From positions 1-10,531 of the forward strand of contig VSOD01000110.1 in the NCBI GenBank assembly GCA_009774655.1: DNA of 10,531 nt, given 5' to 3'. Every line of letters begins with the position of its first letter. Position 1 is the first letter of the stretch. The translations under genes and the position numbers were made by a program. A model generated the notes under the pieces. That model saw only the letters and a list, made by a program, of their open reading frames with translations, was not told the origin of the DNA and made no database searches. The stretch is from Lachnospiraceae bacterium. GTDB taxonomy: Bacteria > Bacillota_A > Clostridia > Lachnospirales > Lachnospiraceae. This document shows, piece after piece, positions 6,671 through 10,531 of this stretch.

Positions 6671-7583
6671 AGTAGGCGGCTCCTTCCGGATTCAGATGAT
6701 CGGAGTCGGAGAAATACTGGAGATTTTCCCGAAACCGCTCGTCGAAGGAATAGTCATAGTAAACGACACCTGTGTCAGATATAATGCCGGAGACGGTTTC
6801 CCTGAATTCCTGCAGGAACTCCTGCGACACCAGATCGGTGTAATATTTGGAGAAGGGAGTAGTGATCAGCACAGGTGTGATCTTGTGCTCCTGACAGTAG
6901 GCGATGATCGCGCGCAGCTCTTCGATCCGCTCCGGCATAAAATATTCTTCTTTCTTATCGAAATGTCTGCCGTAACGTTCCCCGGCCCTGCGGGCAAATT
7001 CCTCCACGTCAATGCCTTCGTTGGCGGCATGGGCGGTCAGCACGGGGCTGAGGTTCGGGAACAGTTTCAGGATATCTTCCCCGGCGGAGAGGATGGGCAG
7101 CCTGTTGGTGATGATGTCCACATAGGGATCATAATCGGGAATGTTTTCAGGAGAGAGGAAATGGTAGTAGCGCACACTCATGGCCTCAGCCTCCGACCGG
7201 TTCACCACTTCGTTGTTGAAGGAAAAGTAGGAGACGGGGATAAAGAGGACGCTGCCGTCCACCATATACTGTCCAAACTGCTTCAGGATCGCATAATCGT
7301 AGTTATAGCTCTGGCTCGTGTTGGCAAAATTAAAACAGACATACCCTCTGGCCATAATGTCGTCATAGACGAAGTCGTAGGCACCGTGGGAACTGCCCAG
7401 ATTGCCGATATGGACTTCCCAGTAATTTCGCCCCAGCATATCGAATTTGAGGATATCCTGATATTTCTGCTCGTCGATGGCTTTGTAGGGCCTGTTCATC
7501 AGATAGATGAGGAACATGGCCGCTGCCGGGATCAGGACACATTTCAGTGCAAAGCGGATGATATCGAATCTTTTTCTCATCAT
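6621..7583 (-). CDS. membrane-anchored SGNH-hydrolase-like protein, MBOAT partner (AlgJ/AlgX/DltD-like)
   Basis: About 320 aa, with an N-terminal basic segment then one hydrophobic anchor (about 10-28, FALKCVLIPAAAMFLIYLM) and a domain outside the membrane. It likely helps an MBOAT pass an acyl group to an exported glycan, as AlgJ/AlgX or DltD do. In 320-aa numbering, GSSH at 63-66 is the block-I nucleophile (S65 probable) and DSDHLNPEGA carries D293-x-x-H296, matching the SGNH DxxH dyad. I chose the ATG at 7583: AAGGA (7589-7593) lies 5 bases upstream and the product then starts MMRKRF just before the anchor. An in-frame ATG at 7634 would add 17 polar residues but has only a distant SD and sits in a tandem duplication. 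TGA stop is inside the convergent deacetylase gene. Overall similarity beyond the motifs is not obvious, so acyltransferase partner is partly a context call. Confidence 0.75.
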   Translation of the reverse strand: MMRKRFDIIRFALKCVLIPAAAMFLIYLMNRPYKAIDEQKYQDILKFDMLGRNYWEVHIGNLGSSHGAYDFVYDDIMARGYVCFNFANTSQSYNYDYAILKQFGQYMVDGSVLFIPVSYFSFNNEVVNRSEAEAMSVRYYHFLSPENIPDYDPYVDIITNRLPILSAGEDILKLFPNLSPVLTAHAANEGIDVEEFARRAGERYGRHFDKKEEYFMPERIEELRAIIAYCQEHKITPVLITTPFSKYYTDLVSQEFLQEFRETVSGIISDTGVVYYDYSFDERFRENLQYFSDSDHLNPEGAAYFMSILWNELPEMKRFQ

Positions 7584-7611
7584 GATATTCCTTTCCGTAT
7601 TATATTCTTTC

Positions 7612-7675
7612 CGTTCCTGTTCATCTGTTTCCATTTTAGAAATCGTTCCTGTCCACCTGTTTTCATTTTAGAAAT
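7612..7675. repeat. tandem duplication, two 32-bp copies
   Basis: Copies 7612-7643 and 7644-7675 abut exactly and match at 29 of 32 positions; the three differences are transitions at 7621/7653, 7624/7656 and 7631/7663. A further 9-base piece (ATTTTAGAA) recurs at 7674-7682 over the MBOAT stop codon. On the minus strand each copy holds a TAAAATG stop-start-like element, so the duplication created two alternative ATG codons (7634 and 7666) between the MBOAT gene and the SGNH gene. Confidence 0.9.
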
Positions 7676-7676
7676 T

Positions 7677-9122
7677 TTAGAACTGGAAGTAAATAAACTC
7701 CGTTGCCACTCCTTTTGGGGAAAACAGTGCGATCACGACAAGCAGCAGCACATACACAGGCCAGCGGATGAAAAATTTCTGTCTGGAAAATGCGGCTATG
7801 ACGTCACATTTCAGGGAGGCCAGATCGTAGAGGGCAAGAAACAGTACAGAGAGTCCCATGCCCATGGCGGCGATCGGCGAGATACCGAGGCATGTGATAC
7901 CGGTCTGCAGGTAGTTCATGGGCCGTTCAATATCCCAGAAAAGCCGGGAGATGATCCACCGGGCATCCTGAATGCTGTTTGCCCGGAAGAAGATCCAGGT
8001 GAAGCACAGCAGGACAAAGGTGACGGGCAGCTGCCACCAGTGCCTGCGCCTTTTGATTTCCAGGTCTTTTCTTTTTTTCGGATAAAGGAAGGTCTCCAGG
8101 ATCTGCAGCAGGCCATGTATGCCGCCCCACAGAATATAAGTCAGGCTGCTGCCGTGCCAGAAACCGCTGACGAGAAAAGTCAGGAGCAGATTCAGGCAGT
8201 GCCGCCATCTGGCAGTCCGGCTGCCGCCCAGCGGGATGTAGACATAGTCCCGGAACCAGGTAGACAGAGAGATATGCCAGCGGCTCCAGAATTCCCGGAT
8301 GGAAAAAGCAAAGTACGGGCTTTTGAAATTCGTCATCAGTTCGATGCCGAACAGTCTGGCACAGCCGACGGCGATATCAGAGTAGCCGGAAAAGTCGCAG
8401 TATATTTCAATGGCAAACATGACTGTAGCAACAAGGAAAGCCAGTCCCACATAGGCCTGCGCGTTGTCGTAGATGCTGTTGACGGTGACGGCCAGCACAT
8501 CGGCGACCACCAGTTTCTTATAATATCCCCATGCCATCAGTTTTAAGCCGTAAGTCACGTTTTCGTAGACAAAGGGCCGTTTCTTTTTGTACTGCGGCAG
8601 AAGGCTGTCTGCTCTGCCGATGGGACCGGCCAGCAGCTGCGGGAAGAAAGAGACGAACAGCGCATAATAGCCGAAATGCCGTTCCGCCTTGATCTTTCCC
8701 CGGTAGACGTCGATCAGATAGCCCATGGATTGAAAGAAGTAGAAAGAAACACCTGCAGGCAGCAGGATAGTCAGCGTGACAGGCTGCAGGGAAATCCGGC
8801 CTGCCGCGATCAGCTCATTGAGCCTGCCGATCAGCGGGCCGGCCGTCTTATAGACGAGCAGGATACCTGTGAGCGGCAGGACACCGCCCCACAGGCAGAG
8901 CCTGCGGCGTGCCGCGGAGGGCGCAGCCTCCAGTCCACGGGCAAGCGCGTAGGTCAATACCGTGGTGAACAACAGCAACAGCCCATATCCTACATGAAGA
9001 TTCATATAAAAGGCGTAGCTGGCAAGCAGCAGGAACGCCCAGCGGTATTTGTGCGGCACAATATAATACAGAAGAAATACAACCGGCAGAAATACAGCAA
9101 AGGTTACGGAATTAAACAGCAT
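7677..9122 (-). CDS. MBOAT-family O-acyltransferase (AlgI/DltB/PatA-type)
   Basis: Polytopic membrane-bound O-acyltransferase, 481 aa, moving an acyl (usually acetyl) group across the membrane to a surface glycan. The start at 9122 gives MLFNSVTFAVFLPVVF, the standard opening of AlgI-like proteins, with AAGGGG at 9131-9136 placed 8 bases upstream. An upstream in-frame ATG at 9269 would overlap the preceding gene and add 49 non-family residues. Landmarks: PAGVSFYFFQSMGYLIDVYR (122-141), QLLAGPI (162-168), YCDFSGYSDIAVG (241-253), EFWSRWHISLSTWFRDY (277-293), IPLGG (296-300), the catalytic-type His323 in SGFWHGSS and His336 in WGGIHG, and the usual C-terminal end FIYFQF. It lies 26 bases after the membrane-protein gene and 93 bases before the SGNH gene, so the three are probably co-transcribed. 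Confidence 0.95.
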   Translation of the reverse strand: MLFNSVTFAVFLPVVFLLYYIVPHKYRWAFLLLASYAFYMNLHVGYGLLLLFTTVLTYALARGLEAAPSAARRRLCLWGGVLPLTGILLVYKTAGPLIGRLNELIAAGRISLQPVTLTILLPAGVSFYFFQSMGYLIDVYRGKIKAERHFGYYALFVSFFPQLLAGPIGRADSLLPQYKKKRPFVYENVTYGLKLMAWGYYKKLVVADVLAVTVNSIYDNAQAYVGLAFLVATVMFAIEIYCDFSGYSDIAVGCARLFGIELMTNFKSPYFAFSIREFWSRWHISLSTWFRDYVYIPLGGSRTARWRHCLNLLLTFLVSGFWHGSSLTYILWGGIHGLLQILETFLYPKKRKDLEIKRRRHWWQLPVTFVLLCFTWIFFRANSIQDARWIISRLFWDIERPMNYLQTGITCLGISPIAAMGMGLSVLFLALYDLASLKCDVIAAFSRQKFFIRWPVYVLLLVVIALFSPKGVATEFIYFQF

Positions 9123-9148
9123 AGAAAAGTCCCCTTTTTCTGGATATC

Positions 9149-10531
9149 TTATAACGGCTTTATTGTACTCCTTCTTTTTGAATCGTGCAAGACAATGGAG
9201 CGACAGAAGCGTATAGACAGAAAAAGAAACGTGATAAACGATATACCTTCTGCCAGACGCCAGTGCCATGGTTCGCGGAAATATATTTTTAGAGTTCCCT
9301 GATACTGGTCGGGTAGGTCTATATGTATTTTATTGTTGAAGCCTCTTGTAATTGGAAAAGATTCCAGAGTCTCTACATCTGTGCAGCGATAGTATCTGTA
9401 GGCAAAGAGAGGCAGTTCCAGCCAGGCATCCGTCGTGGCCCGACATGTGACTTCCATGCTGGTTCCTTTTCGCGCCATCAGTTCGGTCTGTATGTTCTGG
9501 CCGGTCAGATCCAGGTCTATCCAGGTCAGGTTCGTGTTTGTATCGGCCAGCAGGTATTCTCCGCTTGATGCGATCCTGCTGAGATTCAGATTGGGCGTAA
9601 AGTCGTAATAGACAGCGTAATCATCCGCATTCCGGCTGATCAGATCCATGCAGTAGAGGCCTTGAAAGGCGCTGAATACACATATGACGAGCAGCAGGCA
9701 GTTCAGACGTCGCCGGCCGGCGATTTCTTTTATCTTTCCAAAAAGCAGGCAGGCGGCATAGGTCAGCAGAGGGATTGCAATACTCATGAACCGCCAGGGG
9801 AATTGAATACTGGCTACGGCATTTTGGACCAGAGGAAGACCGGCAAGTCTATTCCACGGGAAATAATAAGTAGTCATCCACAATGCAACGGTACTGAGGC
9901 CCAGAACAAGGAGCAGCTTTTGTTTTTCAAAAGGTTTCCACTTCCGGCAGCCGGTCAGTATGAGAAAAGCCAGCAGCAGGATGATGAGCATGGAGATTCC
10001 CAGCGATTCCGGAATTCTTCTGGACAGTCCCTCAAGGGAATCTGAGGCGTGTCCGTAGGCAGTCGTGCCAAAGGAGAAAAGTTCATGGATACTCAGCCCG
10101 TAGCTCTGAATGCTGTGAGTCTGTTTATCGCCAAACACTTTCAACGTATCGGTCGAATAATCCAGAAGCGGCAGCAGGAAGCCAAGATTGAGAAATAATG
10201 CTGTCACAGCACTTTTCAGCAGAGAGAAAAATATTCTGCCGTTCAGTTTCTTGATCAGGAGAAGCACAGTTGCCAACAGGAACAGGCAGACCATCTCAAC
10301 ACTCAGGATATGGGTCTGAATGATGCCGGTCATGCCCAGGCACAGCACAAGCCAGCCGCGTTCCGGATGCTCTTCGGATTTCATAGAGTAGATCTGCTGC
10401 ATGCCAAGGATGATGAGCGGGAGAAACATACAGGCCGAAAATTCGCCTACAGCTGCCCGAACATAGATGTTTAATATGCGGCTGACAGAAAGACAGTATA
10501 AGGCGGTGCAGGTTATGCCGATGCAGGTGCT
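9149..10531 (-). CDS. PTPS_related/YfhO-like multi-TM membrane protein, 5'-truncated by window edge
   Basis: C-terminal 460 codons of a large integral membrane protein. The frame is open to the right edge, so the ATG at 10429 is internal: the 34 codons before it read in frame and include NIYVRAAVGEFSACMFLPL, matching the LYVRGALGE-type loop of the 6-pyruvoyl-tetrahydropterin-synthase-related membrane family. SIQFPWRF (9788-9811) is a second hallmark. Several hydrophobic helices are followed by a roughly 130-residue soluble, probably external, domain with little hydrophobicity, then a last TM segment after EPWHWRLAEGISF and a basic tail ending in TAA. The family is poorly characterised; related YfhO proteins have been linked to extracytoplasmic glycosylation of teichoic acid. 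A GT-C-like transferase role is inference. Unlike the two genes downstream it uses TTA, CTA and TCA codons freely, hinting at a different origin. Confidence 0.78.
   Translation of the reverse strand, partial: STCIGITCTALYCLSVSRILNIYVRAAVGEFSACMFLPLIILGMQQIYSMKSEEHPERGWLVLCLGMTGIIQTHILSVEMVCLFLLATVLLLIKKLNGRIFFSLLKSAVTALFLNLGFLLPLLDYSTDTLKVFGDKQTHSIQSYGLSIHELFSFGTTAYGHASDSLEGLSRRIPESLGISMLIILLLAFLILTGCRKWKPFEKQKLLLVLGLSTVALWMTTYYFPWNRLAGLPLVQNAVASIQFPWRFMSIAIPLLTYAACLLFGKIKEIAGRRRLNCLLLVICVFSAFQGLYCMDLISRNADDYAVYYDFTPNLNLSRIASSGEYLLADTNTNLTWIDLDLTGQNIQTELMARKGTSMEVTCRATTDAWLELPLFAYRYYRCTDVETLESFPITRGFNNKIHIDLPDQYQGTLKIYFREPWHWRLAEGISFITFLFLSIRFCRSIVLHDSKRRSTIKPL

Noticed and set aside
6624..8546. 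640-codon plus-strand frame with a TTG start, longer than either gene it covers
   Set aside because: It lies in exact antisense codon register to two genes with clear MBOAT and SGNH motifs, has no SD or recognisable domain, and is explained by rarity of TTA/CTA/TCA codons on the coding strand.
9123..9269. Longer MBOAT start at 9269
   Set aside because: It would overlap the preceding gene by 121 bases and add 49 residues unlike the family, while the ATG at 9122 has a well-spaced AAGGGG and begins with the standard MLFNS-type opening.

Overview
The window looks like part of a cell-surface polysaccharide locus from a Bacillota bacterium, most likely a Clostridia/Lachnospiraceae-type gut anaerobe. 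This is judged from the purine-rich Shine-Dalgarno sites, a textbook sigma-A-type promoter, moderately GC-rich coding sequence and the flavour of the proteins; no marker gene settles it. There is no RNA gene, insertion sequence, CRISPR array, attachment site or origin that I can support, and no gene-free stretch over 300 bases.

Plus strand, 1-6670: the 3' part of a GT4 glycosyltransferase; then, behind its own promoter (948-976), a GT8 glycosyltransferase with a TTG start, UDP-glucose 6-dehydrogenase (ugd), a UDP-glucuronate 4-epimerase-like SDR, a two-TM GtrB/ArnC-type GT2 polyprenyl-phosphate glycosyltransferase, and a YdjC/ChbG/NaxD-family deacetylase. Intergenic gaps after the promoter are 73-116 bases, so one transcription unit is plausible.

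Minus strand, 10531-6621: the 3' part of a multi-TM PTPS_related/YfhO-like membrane protein, then an AlgI/DltB-type MBOAT O-acyltransferase, then a membrane-anchored SGNH-hydrolase-like protein (AlgJ/AlgX/DltD-like role). The two units converge, and their last genes overlap tail-to-tail by 50 bases (6621-6670) with no terminator visible.

How the genes may work together (inference): Ugd and the epimerase convert UDP-Glc to UDP-GlcA and then UDP-GalA for the soluble glycosyltransferases. The GT2 plus YdjC-type deacetylase resembles the FlmF2-NaxD pair of Francisella, which makes a lipid-linked, de-N-acetylated amino sugar. The PTPS_related protein is a candidate extracytoplasmic transferase for that lipid-linked sugar, and the MBOAT/SGNH pair would O-acylate the exported polymer. 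The most interesting points are this arn/flm-like logic in an apparent Gram-positive, a 32-bp tandem duplication over the start of the SGNH gene, and the convergent coding overlap.
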